64,000 nucleotides of DNA from assembly GCA_030248195.1 (NCBI GenBank), contig JASAND010005608.1, forward strand, positions 1-64,000, in the 5' to 3' direction. Below the pieces are notes generated by a model that worked only from the letters and a program-made list of their open reading frames with translations, did not search any database and was not told the origin of the DNA. A program made the translations under genes and the position numbers. This DNA comes from Trissonchulus latispiculum. Taxonomy: Eukaryota > Nematoda > Enoplea > Enoplida > Ironidae. Numbering within the stretch: the stretch's first letter is position 1; each line of letters opens with the position of its first letter. Shown piece by piece: positions 20,901 through 29,385 of this stretch.

Positions 20901-23900
20901 GACAATCCATCAGCGTTGCTGTTGTCCTTCCCTGGTCGGTGTTTGATGTCGAAGGTATACTCGCTAAGTTCCACTCTCCACCGAGCCAGTCGTGAATTCT
21001 GGGGCGGTGCCGTCATTAGCCACCGCAAGGCTGAGTGATCGGTGACCACTAAGAATGGGGGTCCACCATACAAAAAGTGTCTGAAGTGTTGAATTCCGAA
21101 CTTTATGGCTAGGCATTCCTTGTCATGAGTACTGTAGTTCTTCTCGTGCTTCTTCAGGGATCTTGCAGCATAGGCGACCGGATGTTCCTTTCCATCCTCT
21201 TGATCCTGTGACAGCACAGCACCGAGACCAAGGTCTGAGGCATCTGTATGCAATACAAAGGGGCGCTCCGTGTCCGGATGTGCCAACACAGGGGCTTCCT
21301 GTAAGGCTTGCTTCAAGGTCTCAAATGCTTTCTGGTGCACTGCTAGCCACTTGAACTTGTGTTCTTTCTTTTTCAGCTGATACAGAGGACTGGCTAGTGA
21401 GGCGAATCCTTTGATGAACTTGGCATAGTAGGCACACATGCCAAGAAAACTTTCCACATCCTTGACACACTTCGGTTGTGCAAATTCCTGAATTGACTTG
21501 ATTCTATCGGCCAAGGGCTCCACACCCTTAGCAGATATGGTATGCCCCAGATACTTGACCTGCGTCTGCAGGAAGGAGCACTTCTCCGTATTCAGTTTCA
21601 AATCGGCCGCAATCAGCCGGTCGAATATCTCCTGCATGATTTCTAGATGTTCACTGAAATCTTTCGAGAAGATCAGGATATCATCAATGTAGATGATACA
21701 TTTCTTCCACTGTAAATCTCCCAGAACACGTTCCATACATCTCTGGAAGTTTCCGGGTGCGGACTTCAACCCAAATGGCAATACATTATACTCGAACTGA
21801 CCGTGAAAGGTATTGAAAGCAGCCTTAGCTCTAGAGGCTTCGTCTAATTCGATCTGGTTGAATCCTTTATTGAGATCCAGTGTACTGAAGTAATTAGCTC
21901 CTCGCAAGGCAGCTAGGATGTCGTCAATCCTCGGAAGAGGATAGATGTCAGGCTGTGACACCTGATTGATACGCCTGAAGTCCACGCACAACCGCCATTT
22001 CCCATTTGGTTTCGGCACATAGAGCATGGGGGATGCCCAGGGGCTCTGCGAAGGGCGGATGAACCCGTGCTTCAGCATCTCCTTGAGTTCTTCAAGGAGT
22101 GTCTCTCGCAGATGAACCGGTAACCTGTATGGTGGTGAATACAGTGGTGACGCAGTTCCCGTACTAATAGAAGCTTGAAATACTGAACACTTCCCAACGT
22201 CGTAGGGGTGATGCGAGAACACCTTCTCATTCTTTACCAACGATTCGCAGAATTGATCAATCTCTTTCTCTGTAAGTTCTGCAGAAGGTCTAGGCATCTC
22301 TTTGAAAACCTCAGGCAGTTCCGCATAGGTGAGGAGACTGCCTCGCTTGTTCCCAGGAATCGCCCTAGGGAACTCCTCTTCTGAATAGTCCATCACTTGA
22401 TTCAGATGCAGTACCCCTTGACTGGGGGTGCGGACGTAAAACAGTTTACATCCATCCTCGGCTTCCTCTTCCAGATGGTTCCGGTCCGGGACTTGAGGCG
22501 TGACACTTCCCATACATTCATTAGCATACAGCCGGATAGGGTCCCGGGAGTAGTTCTCCAGGTAGATGATGATATGCTTTGTGTCTAACCTCACCCTGGA
22601 CGGTAGGCAGGCCAAGGGGCGATCAGGGTGATGAGGTGAATTGAACTTATGCGGGTGCGGATCGAAATCCCCTTCCACATTTAGGATGACGTCCGGCGGG
22701 ATTTCCACCATAGCATTGATGATAGCTCTGGAACGCGCTGGCAATGTGAAATCTTCCATTAAGGTCACTCTGTAGGCCGCTTCCAGAGGATGTTGTGGCG
22801 TTGAAATGGGAATGCTAAATGTTCCCGGCGGATGTGTGGAGTGCAGTTTAATCTCGTTCGTATGAACCGAAATTTCGAACGAAGCGTGGAACTTCGCCAA
22901 GAAGTCAGTACCCAACAGGATGTCTTGGGGGGCATTAGTACTGACATAGAGTGTATGCGGTACTGGAGGGTAAGCTACCCCCGGGAAGGAAATCTCTCCT
23001 TCTATCTTCCGGTTTATGTTCATCCTATGTCCTGTGGCTGATAGACTCCACCTTGGCTTTTCTAATTCAATGGTGGGCAGTTGGTGTTTTCTCACCACAT
23101 TATCTGAGATCACAGTAATGTTGGCTCCTGTATCCAGCAGAGCCGTCATTGTTGCACCGTGGAGCGAAATGTCCATCAGTAGAGGAGACGCGCTGGGCGC
23201 GCGATACTCGGACAGGTGTTCCGGAATATCATGTACGCTCCATATGCGATCTCGGGATTTCCTCCCGGCAGACGAATCTCTCGATCTGCTTCCTTGACTC
23301 CTTCTGAGAGGCGGGGGGCTCGCAGCCCTTCCACCAGTTTCGAATGATGGCGGCGTCCTAGCGCGGGCGCCTACTCTGCCGAGATTTGGGCTCGGAACCC
23401 TCTGAACACCGTCATCCCCTTCTGGATCATTATCCTGTTGGCGGGGGACGCGAAATGGTTCTTCCTCATTTCGCTCTTCTTCAGATTCTGACAGGAGAGG
23501 TCTTCTGGGCCGGATGGGCATTGCCATCTCCCGTGAATAGTGTGGGTATGCTGCCAACGGTTCGAGCGGTATCTCCTCGAATCGTAAGTGTCCTCCGGAT
23601 GAGTGAGCATAGGAGCGAGGCCTTGCTCCGGCATTCCGATAGCTCATGATAGACTGCAGTGGTGGTGATGGGTTCTCCAACAAGGGCGAGCGGCTGCGCG
23701 CACCTGATGGACTGGAGCCGGCCGGCGGAGATGTAGGCGGTGAGGTAGGGACTCTCTGGGTCCCAGTTCCTAATCTGCTGAGTCGTTGCCCAAGTCCGCG
23801 GCAAGACTCACGACCTTTGTTAAGCAAATTCTCTCTGAATTCACTAAGACAGGGGGAAAACCAAATGGTGATTATTACCCCCACGACTATCAGGGCTAGA

Positions 23901-26900
23901 ATAATCAAAAATCCAGTCCAAACATTTATGTTGAGTGGCTGAATTAGTAACGGCGCCGTGCGATGGTGTTCCTTCAGAATCTTCTTGACGGCCCGATTTT
24001 CGTATTCGGCACGCTCCAGATCCGTGAATTGGATGGGCACTACGTCCAACTTAGGAGCTTCAAAAGGCACTCGATACGTGACCAAGGGTGCCGAGTACTG
24101 CACAACCTCAATGGCACTGGTCAGTACGAGGTCATCAACTATAATGTGGTTGTAAGTGCCATGCTCCAACCAAACTACCCCGTGACTAGGTACGGCGATA
24201 GTTTCTCCTCGTGACACATGCTGCAATTGCGGAGTCTGAGTTATCATGATTTCTGGATGGCTTGTTCTGATCAGCACTCCTGCAGGTGTGGAGGCAAAAT
24301 CCGTGTCGGGGGTCAAAACCTTGACCATCATTTGTTGTCGGCAGTTTGCGGCGTCAATAGGCGCGGCTGACACAATAGCCCTGAGACACGCGGACTGAGG
24401 GGTGGCGACTAACGCGTCTGGTCCACAAACCCATAGTCCAGGAGATGCCTGACATTCCGAAAGTTTGATCTCCGAAAACTCGGAATTCTTGTGTGTGGCC
24501 TCATGCCTTACATATCGCGGAACTGGGGCCTTCATCTGAGCGTGGCTAGTCGGATCGTTATAGCCAACGTTACTAACTTCGTAGACAGGCGCTACATCCT
24601 CCCTGGTAGGGGTAGGTATCTCCATGATGAAACCAAACAGCAACTTCCGGATGTCCATTCTGACTGGATAGATCTTTCCAAATCTGTAGATCAGGCTAGG
24701 CTCATCCCGTAGAATTGACTGATTCAACTGGGCATGGCCGTGCACTATGTCTCGGATAATCTTGAAGTTAATGAGGCTTGGGGAAATCCTCCCATCAAGT
24801 CCGGCTGCCATGACGCTGTCTATACTGTGTTTCAGAGAGTGCTCGAAGTTAGACACAATCAATGAATAATGTACCTGCGTGCTCATTGTCAGAGCCTCGC
24901 ATCTGGCTGAATTGATTAGCCCGACGAGTTCTTGTAATGAATAGTGCATGAATGAGTAAACGTTCTCATTCGCTTCCACCAGCTTTTCAAGGGATTCCTG
25001 ATGAGCAATTACCTGTTCGTCCAACTTCTGTGTGGCCTCGATGAGGGCATTGACTTTGTCCTTTACAGAACCCAAGTGCACGGTATTAGAGATGGCCAGG
25101 CCCAATCCTATCACTCCTAATATCTCTCCAACCGCCCTTTTGTCACGGCGCGAAGGAAACTTGGATTGTACCTGTTGGTAACCGTGATCTGCATATAGTG
25201 ACTCGTTATAGTGTTGGTACTGTGGTTTGGAGGTATTGCACAGGATAGGGCTCTTGTCACAGATGATCTTCATGATGGACGAATAGTACCTTGTATTCAG
25301 GATTCCTCCATACATCTCGTGATATTCCTCCGTCACATTCTTGATCAGGCCCGTCAGGTGGGGCTCGTGAGGGCAATCTGCAAGCTGTTCCTTCAGGTAA
25401 CCTCGGGGGGTGTCACATTTCGTACACTGCGCTCGTAAACCCTCCGGGATAGCAGTCGGTTTTCCTCCGCACAGTGAACAGAAGAATACCCACGCCTCCA
25501 TTTTCTTGATTTGGGGCGGTTTAGGCATCTTCATATGAATCAGAATAGGCACATATTCTGTCTTGGTATAGGTCGCCATCAAGCCTTTCGGTGATAGGGC
25601 TAATCCCCACTTGGTAGATACCATAGTGTTCATGGCCTTAGCCCTCTGCGTGAAATAATCGTCTCCACCTTGACCGTTAACGCACGGTATTAGCATGGCT
25701 ATCATTAGCCCGAATACAGCCCACATTATCAATATCGGAACAGGAAGGGCTCGTATTCCTTTTACTTCTTTTTCTTCTTTCTTTGTAGGGTGTCCTCTCC
25801 TTTCTCCGCTTGCGAGAAAGACTTCCTGCACCTCTGTTTTCGGCAGTCGCGCCATAGCAGGAACAGAACTAGATCTGAAAGCGTTTTGACGCTCAGGAGC
25901 GGGAGCCTTCCGCTTTGGGCTAGGAGGCGCGTCCGTTGTTCGCCTCACTACATGCATAGCTTCCATTCGGGCTCTGGCCCGTAAGAATCGCTGCTGGGCT
26001 TCCCAGCATCTTTCTCTTTCTTGCTTCATCTGCCACTTGCGTCGCTCTTCCTTTTGAGCGCGTTTCCTTTCTTTGGTCCGGACGTCTTTCAGGAGTTTCC
26101 GCAGAAACTTGATATCCTGGGGACACAGGTCAGATTTCGGAATCTGTACCTCCCCTAACACTTTCTTGATTTTCTTGATAACCTTCTTGCGTTTCTTTTT
26201 GCTTCCTCTGTTCTTTTTCGTCTTGATAGTGACCGGCTCAACCGCGTTCACATTCACGCGAACTCCTCGAGATTGGAGCTTATTTACCGCGTGTTCTAGA
26301 TCCTCGTCAGTTCCGTCTGAACTGTCAGAGCTAATAGATTCGTCAGAACTCCCTTCCGGCGAGTCCAGTATCATGATTCCATCTTGGCCCAATTCCTTCA
26401 TTTCTTCGGCCAAGGAATCGGCGTTTTCTTTGTCGGATTCCATCAACCGCCAAGTCAGCGGTATAGACGTGCTAAGAAGGTTCTCGACCCACAGGTCAAG
26501 CCTGCCCGCATGAGGCGAGTCCTCTGGGGCTTCCAAGACATCACTGTCCAGACTGCAGTAAAACTGCTCATCAGTCACAGTTTTTCCAAGTCTTTTCAAG
26601 ATTCTCCGGGTGACTTCATATATGGCTTCTTGATCAATAATCTTGTATCTTGCTCGCTCCGGATACTTGACGAGATCGCTGATTAGATATTCCATTTTGC
26701 GTGGAGATGAGGGATCGCCCTCGGTCATGAAAACGCTGGGATCCAATGCCCAGATCAGTTCCTCTTCCGAGGCCTTGACTCCCAGTCGGTCCAAGACTCG
26801 TCTAGCAAACTTCATGACTGGACCCATCTCTATGACATTAGGCGTGTTCTGGACTTCTTGCCGTGGTTCTGCAGGATGGACGTTCGTCGTCTCCTTCTTC

Positions 26901-29179
26901 TGACCACTCTGACCCATTAGCTCCTTTTCGGTCACTAAGGGAGCGCGCAACATGTCTATTATCATGCTACCCTGAGCAAGGACCTTCTGTGCGCTTTGCA
27001 TAATGGACGGCATATCTGCAGCAATTCTTGGCTGCTGGTCGGTTCCTACCGACATTACCTGAGATGGCGGGACCAGTTTCCTTTGCTGGTCCAGAATAGC
27101 CTCTAATTGAGGAGCGGGTGACAACCCGAGTTGCACGCGAAATTCCCGTACGGCTTCGCCAAGTCCAATAGTCAAGGAATCTGGCGGCGGTACAGACTGA
27201 AAACGCGGAGCTGGATAACACTGCGTCAAATCGTGACTCCAGGGACTTCTTCTCATCCCGCGTCCACGTCCCAGTGAACGTCCTCTGGCTTGCGTCGGTC
27301 TTCCATCAGGTATCCGGACTGAGGGCCTCCAACTTGGGCCACTGGGCAGCTTTCCTGGTTCCTCCGGCTGCTGCTCAGTCGGAACCGTCGCTTTTTCAGC
27401 CGTAGGCGTCACTTCTTCAGCCGTTGGGCTGGTCTGCCGTGCAGATTCAGTGCTCGATTTCTCAGATGAGCAGGAGCTTTCTCTCTCCGAGCTCCCTCCA
27501 GTGTTTGGACGGGCAGCCCCTGAATCGACAGCTAACCTCCTCTTCACGTGAGAGGGGTATCCATATTCTATGGTCTGAGGCTCCTCCAGCCGATGTGTCT
27601 TCGGATAGGTGACAGACATCGGTTTCTGATACATTGGCAGAGCATGTAGCTCACGATCCAATCTTTCGGTCTCTGGATCCACTGATTCCTGGTCCGTGTT
27701 CAGCGTGTAAGCTGTCTTACCTTTAGGCTGTTCCATCTTGACGTAAGGAGGAGTAGCGAAGTACTGACCTCCTAGATCCTTGATCTCCTGTTCCAGCTGC
27801 AAGATCTGGGTAGGCAATTGAGTGGCCCCTGGGGGAAAGTACCCGGACTTCCCCTCGGGCTCAGCAGCTATTGTCTGTACCAAAGCAGGCCCAGCTCGAG
27901 GCTGTCCAACATCGGCAAATCGTGATCCATACGGGGCGTTCACAGCCTCCACGGCATTTCGCCCATCATTCCTGTTCCATTGGGGCCTCGGCTGTGGATA
28001 CTGCTGATTCTGGTTCTGAGGTCCAGATCTAGGCGGATAACCGCCGTTCCGATTTCTGTCTCCGCTGTACCCATTGGACGGGTAGCGAGGAGGTCCGTTG
28101 CTGGAGCGGAATTGGTTGGCGTTTCCATTGTTATTAGCTCCATAGTTAGAGCGCGGCGGTCCAGGATAGTCATTTCTGGGCCTGTAGGCACCACCTCCAG
28201 GGGACCTGCACTCGCGCTTCGAATGCCCTGCTCGTCCGCAGTTGAAGCATCTGAAATCATTTGGAAAAGGGATTTTGTCGTTTCCCTTTTTAGGCTGCGG
28301 AGCAGGTCTGGACTGTTCTGATCCGGCAATCTTGATTCCTTTTATCTCGTTGGCCAACAAGGCCGTGCTCTGGACCAGAGACGTGATCGTATTCAGCAAG
28401 GCTGGACCTGTCAGGTTCGTGCTCGGAACCGCAGCTTCAGGGTCCACCTCTAGAAAGGCTGGCGTTCCCTCCCCGGGATATACGCCTTCTGCTTGTCGTG
28501 CCTTCGTGAAGGCCACGGAATATTCCGTTGTGTCCATCGGAACATGTGGCTTGAACTCGTTCCGGAGTCCAATCAGGAATGTCTTCAGTTTCAGATTTTC
28601 CAGAAACTCTGGATCTCCTCGGTCATCCCATGCTATGCGGGCATATTTCTGCAACCGCAAGGAATAATCCGCCACAGACTCGTGTGGCATCTGCCGAATA
28701 CTCAGCAGTTTGGCAGTCGCATGCATATCAGTGAGCGGGGGAATCATGTGTTCCCTGAGGGACCTCACGGAGGCTTCCCAATCGTCCTGCTGCATCGCTC
28801 CCCTGGGCATGCATTTATAGATTTCTGCCGCTCGACCCCTAAGGGTAGAGGAGAAATTCATCACCTTCTGATACTCGTCCAAATTGAGTCTTTGGCTGAA
28901 TCTCTCGTAGTTAGCGAGGTGATCATCGAAATTCTCGTGATCCTTTCCTGAATAGCAGGGCATATCCCGGTATGATGCGGCAATGGCTTGATTCTGTATG
29001 CTATCGCGCAATTGTCCCAAGAGATCTTCCACGTTTCCATTGTTGAAGTTAGGCCACTGATTCCATTGCGGCATGATAGGGTTAGGCTGGTGGCCAGGCT
29101 GGCCAAAACCGGGCGCCACAGGCGGCGGAAGGTTCGGGGGTCCATCCCCGTTTCCATTGAGCTGTTCCAACTGATCCAT
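17903..29179 (-). CDS. Gag-Env-PR-RT-RNaseH-IN-OTU polyprotein of the giant element
   Basis: One uninterrupted frame; the first ATG is at 29179 (the open frame itself extends to 29287, where only a GTG is available), giving about 3758 residues. Sense order: Gag capsid-like region and one CCHC knuckle (28208-28249); Pro-rich and basic linker with a duplicated ~55-residue unit; envelope-like glycoprotein (23835-25755); aspartic protease DTGA (23123-23134); reverse transcriptase with YIDD (21680-21691); RNase H; integrase with HHCC and D,D-35-E-type blocks; OTU protease with DGNC (18548-18559). Env between Gag and protease is abnormal, since Ty3/gypsy and retroviruses place it after pol. No frameshift or stop codon interrupts the frame although the LTRs are diverged. 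Unspliced RNA is the likely message; the element protease probably processes the product. Confidence 0.92.
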   Translation of the reverse strand: MDQLEQLNGNGDGPPNLPPPVAPGFGQPGHQPNPIMPQWNQWPNFNNGNVEDLLGQLRDSIQNQAIAASYRDMPCYSGKDHENFDDHLANYERFSQRLNLDEYQKVMNFSSTLRGRAAEIYKCMPRGAMQQDDWEASVRSLREHMIPPLTDMHATAKLLSIRQMPHESVADYSLRLQKYARIAWDDRGDPEFLENLKLKTFLIGLRNEFKPHVPMDTTEYSVAFTKARQAEGVYPGEGTPAFLEVDPEAAVPSTNLTGPALLNTITSLVQSTALLANEIKGIKIAGSEQSRPAPQPKKGNDKIPFPNDFRCFNCGRAGHSKRECRSPGGGAYRPRNDYPGPPRSNYGANNNGNANQFRSSNGPPRYPSNGYSGDRNRNGGYPPRSGPQNQNQQYPQPRPQWNRNDGRNAVEAVNAPYGSRFADVGQPRAGPALVQTIAAEPEGKSGYFPPGATQLPTQILQLEQEIKDLGGQYFATPPYVKMEQPKGKTAYTLNTDQESVDPETERLDRELHALPMYQKPMSVTYPKTHRLEEPQTIEYGYPSHVKRRLAVDSGAARPNTGGSSERESSCSSEKSSTESARQTSPTAEEVTPTAEKATVPTEQQPEEPGKLPSGPSWRPSVRIPDGRPTQARGRSLGRGRGMRRSPWSHDLTQCYPAPRFQSVPPPDSLTIGLGEAVREFRVQLGLSPAPQLEAILDQQRKLVPPSQVMSVGTDQQPRIAADMPSIMQSAQKVLAQGSMIIDMLRAPLVTEKELMGQSGQKKETTNVHPAEPRQEVQNTPNVIEMGPVMKFARRVLDRLGVKASEEELIWALDPSVFMTEGDPSSPRKMEYLISDLVKYPERARYKIIDQEAIYEVTRRILKRLGKTVTDEQFYCSLDSDVLEAPEDSPHAGRLDLWVENLLSTSIPLTWRLMESDKENADSLAEEMKELGQDGIMILDSPEGSSDESISSDSSDGTDEDLEHAVNKLQSRGVRVNVNAVEPVTIKTKKNRGSKKKRKKVIKKIKKVLGEVQIPKSDLCPQDIKFLRKLLKDVRTKERKRAQKEERRKWQMKQERERCWEAQQRFLRARARMEAMHVVRRTTDAPPSPKRKAPAPERQNAFRSSSVPAMARLPKTEVQEVFLASGERRGHPTKKEEKEVKGIRALPVPILIMWAVFGLMIAMLIPCVNGQGGDDYFTQRAKAMNTMVSTKWGLALSPKGLMATYTKTEYVPILIHMKMPKPPQIKKMEAWVFFCSLCGGKPTAIPEGLRAQCTKCDTPRGYLKEQLADCPHEPHLTGLIKNVTEEYHEMYGGILNTRYYSSIMKIICDKSPILCNTSKPQYQHYNESLYADHGYQQVQSKFPSRRDKRAVGEILGVIGLGLAISNTVHLGSVKDKVNALIEATQKLDEQVIAHQESLEKLVEANENVYSFMHYSLQELVGLINSARCEALTMSTQVHYSLIVSNFEHSLKHSIDSVMAAGLDGRISPSLINFKIIRDIVHGHAQLNQSILRDEPSLIYRFGKIYPVRMDIRKLLFGFIMEIPTPTREDVAPVYEVSNVGYNDPTSHAQMKAPVPRYVRHEATHKNSEFSEIKLSECQASPGLWVCGPDALVATPQSACLRAIVSAAPIDAANCRQQMMVKVLTPDTDFASTPAGVLIRTSHPEIMITQTPQLQHVSRGETIAVPSHGVVWLEHGTYNHIIVDDLVLTSAIEVVQYSAPLVTYRVPFEAPKLDVVPIQFTDLERAEYENRAVKKILKEHHRTAPLLIQPLNINVWTGFLIILALIVVGVIITIWFSPCLSEFRENLLNKGRESCRGLGQRLSRLGTGTQRVPTSPPTSPPAGSSPSGARSRSPLLENPSPPLQSIMSYRNAGARPRSYAHSSGGHLRFEEIPLEPLAAYPHYSREMAMPIRPRRPLLSESEEERNEEEPFRVPRQQDNDPEGDDGVQRVPSPNLGRVGARARTPPSFETGGRAASPPPLRRSQGSRSRDSSAGRKSRDRIWSVHDIPEHLSEYRAPSASPLLMDISLHGATMTALLDTGANITVISDNVVRKHQLPTIELEKPRWSLSATGHRMNINRKIEGEISFPGVAYPPVPHTLYVSTNAPQDILLGTDFLAKFHASFEISVHTNEIKLHSTHPPGTFSIPISTPQHPLEAAYRVTLMEDFTLPARSRAIINAMVEIPPDVILNVEGDFDPHPHKFNSPHHPDRPLACLPSRVRLDTKHIIIYLENYSRDPIRLYANECMGSVTPQVPDRNHLEEEAEDGCKLFYVRTPSQGVLHLNQVMDYSEEEFPRAIPGNKRGSLLTYAELPEVFKEMPRPSAELTEKEIDQFCESLVKNEKVFSHHPYDVGKCSVFQASISTGTASPLYSPPYRLPVHLRETLLEELKEMLKHGFIRPSQSPWASPMLYVPKPNGKWRLCVDFRRINQVSQPDIYPLPRIDDILAALRGANYFSTLDLNKGFNQIELDEASRAKAAFNTFHGQFEYNVLPFGLKSAPGNFQRCMERVLGDLQWKKCIIYIDDILIFSKDFSEHLEIMQEIFDRLIAADLKLNTEKCSFLQTQVKYLGHTISAKGVEPLADRIKSIQEFAQPKCVKDVESFLGMCAYYAKFIKGFASLASPLYQLKKKEHKFKWLAVHQKAFETLKQALQEAPVLAHPDTERPFVLHTDASDLGLGAVLSQDQEDGKEHPVAYAARSLKKHEKNYSTHDKECLAIKFGIQHFRHFLYGGPPFLVVTDHSALRWLMTAPPQNSRLARWRVELSEYTFDIKHRPGKDNSNADGLSRNPLFRDIAGPKPNPPLNVRVITPPIEAEVADGLIGAINCLVACRPIPGRHVMMVRTRSALKSPRQHSVDELSERMRSVDLRTLDEADAEEALSTVRKPRKGAQLASQVGNEQEQKDLDLRSTSQADKSLAVPDVEAEAKPVDSNSTPSQNEDDHTVSPPVGSGEPKQNEPQPHRPESMSSGSWDADFFASRPQENEGQQGAPPEPQEPDRDGIPIEEPLYLTNTIWDRLIEQQENDIFFAAIKRYLIYDILPTDFTKAVKIAAAAVEFIIDDDVLYRLSKNREETNRQLAVPIPLRKHVLLAAHDSPFAGHLGIARTHTRIQRNYWWPSLWASVRDWVNSCRVCMAHKAPHRKKNAHLHTIPPTEPFDRIHVDIMDMRTPSIHGHRYVISFIDSFSKYVVAVPVRVATALVTAYVFVEHILLKFGAPRKLVSDQGVQFVSALNKAICKLADVRKVETTKYNPSSNGQIERWHRTLKHMLRTTVQEHIDWDRMIPYCTFAYNTSVHASTAETPFYLVHGWDPTLPNSYKLIAPSELHHVPDYVAQVSEGLRKAWKYARDHIQAAQITQEKNYNRGVRQIAFLPGDLVMVQAPQKSGPHVSHKLRPFYVGPYRIVDVHPPVADVRLANSRKAQIHKVNFRRMKPIPAPHVLPLSPEDQLAEELDVDRNLLAEADSDEDVLSTAPTLGSKPERKSRVSRKRSPSPDIRKPIDQFSDVERIDSDPELIAEVPVELTWAPIDNLWVEEQANRLGDPSITENPHLHDWGVDLPLTYPTVVLDVNPDGNCFYRVLAAAIYGNDYRHPTVRQLMRDYYDHHPRIQEAIQRMEAPKKYDPDTISTPRTYATETEIFLAAAMLNTRIMTYINPLDNQWAWTAYTPGFLGSEEEADPRTIYIWHVNRNHYMLVLDIEKGPMKPFYLTQPEIIRSWSLAVRPVQSQPLPRPDSSQGAADHGPPVRSQEMPDPRHSRPSRRAARRARENIRTWSTAIRPGPSYQRPSGPN
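18150..18590 (-). other. OTU-like cysteine protease domain at the polyprotein C-terminus
   Basis: The DGNCFYR block (Cys codon 18548-18550) and a His in NRNHYML (codon 18203-18205) are the Asp/Cys/His signature of OTU deubiquitinases, with the expected spacing of about 115 residues. Gly-Asn preceding the Cys and the helix after it (VLAAAIYG) also fit. It follows the integrase C-terminal domain and a linker of about 180 residues, with no stop between. OTU domains cleave ubiquitin or ubiquitin-like proteins; they occur in several viruses and other mobile elements. Role here: polyprotein processing or removal of host ubiquitin is inferred. Confidence 0.85.
18985..19995 (-). other. Integrase domain
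   Basis: An HHCC zinc-binding region (about 19855-19990, with CRVCMAHKAP) precedes the catalytic core. The core blocks are HVDIMDM, VSDQGVQFVS and NPSSNGQIERWHR, i.e. the three acidic residues. A GPYRIVDVHPP C-terminal block near 19030-19085 is typical of Ty3/gypsy integrases. All key residues are present. Confidence 0.93.
20940..21300 (-). other. RNase H domain
   Basis: The HTDASDLGLGAVLSQ block near 21215-21255 and the later VTDHSALRWL and NADGLSR blocks are the Ty3/gypsy RNase H signature with acidic residues intact. An unusually long Pro/Glu-rich insert of about 200 residues separates it from the integrase. Confidence 0.93.
21450..22170 (-). other. Reverse transcriptase domain
   Basis: The blocks follow in order: YVPKPNGKWRLCVDFRRIN, STLDLNKGFNQI, AFNTFHGQFEYNVLPFGL and the catalytic YIDDIL at about 21674-21691. 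This is a full gypsy-type domain without a visible lesion. Confidence 0.96.
22850..23200 (-). other. Retropepsin-like aspartic protease domain
   Basis: LLDTGANITVIS (DTGA at 23123-23134) and a downstream ILLGTDFLAKF block are the active-site and C-terminal motifs of retroviral-type aspartic proteases. It comes directly after the Env-like segment's cytoplasmic tail and before the reverse transcriptase. Confidence 0.92.
23835..25755 (-). other. Envelope-like glycoprotein segment inside the polyprotein
   Basis: A hydrophobic signal-like segment (25683-25752) is followed by a Cys-rich ectodomain with C..C pairs and Asn-X-Ser/Thr sites. A basic RRDKR site (25136-25150) fits furin-type cleavage. 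It is directly followed by a Gly/Ile/Leu-rich fusion-peptide-like stretch (25091-25135) and a heptad-like helical region. A C-terminal membrane anchor lies near 23860-23930. This is the plan of class I fusion glycoproteins; I cannot assign the family. It is in frame with Gag upstream and protease downstream. Whether it is made as part of the polyprotein or from an internally spliced RNA cannot be told from sequence. Confidence 0.8.
26470..26835 (-). repeat. Duplicated ~55-residue domain in the Gag-Env linker
   Basis: Two adjacent segments share the pattern [E/K]-x2-RR[I/V]L-x-RLG, then a Thr/Ser-Asp/Glu-Glu block, then a LDSDV/LDPSV block and a Leu-rich helix. The copies are well diverged. 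I recognise no family. Confidence 0.55.
28208..29179 (-). other. Gag region: capsid-like domain and CCHC zinc knuckle
   Basis: An acidic and Pro-rich N-terminus is followed by a retrotransposon-Gag capsid-like segment (about 28440-29000, with YSGKDHENFDDHL and a following helical region). A single CCHC knuckle CFNCGRAGHSKREC lies at 28208-28249, then Asn/Arg/Gly-rich nucleic-acid-binding sequence. Confidence 0.9.
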
Positions 29180-29297
29180 TTCTTCTTCTGATGCTACTTG
29201 ATATGGGCGAAGTTGACTTCTCGTCAAGGTTAGGGTTGATCCTCGTTTCAGCTTAATTCTTCTTCTTTCGGGTCGTGATATCCTCACTGGATTACTT

Positions 29298-29303
29298 ACC
29301 TTA
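29298..29303 (-). other. Predicted major splice donor in the leader
   Basis: The minus strand reads ATAAG|GTAAGTAAT with the last exon base at 29300. This matches the AG|GTAAGT consensus, about 100 nt inside the 5' LTR and upstream of the Gag ATG. It is well placed to splice to the acceptors at 16928 and 14787. Confidence 0.6.
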
Positions 29304-29366
29304 TTTGCTATTCCTGCGTCTTTGTTCAGGATTGATTGTCCTCACTGGATTTGATTGACAGGAGTG

Positions 29367-29385
29367 ATCCTCACTGGGGGCTCCA
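29367..29385 (-). other. Candidate primer-binding site
   Basis: On the sense strand TGGAGCCCCCAGTGAGGAT begins 16 nt after the LTR end. It starts with TGG and its complement looks like a tRNA 3' end with CTCAC T-stem. The gap is longer than usual, and the TCCTCACTGG core recurs at 29281 and 29339. Confidence 0.35.
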
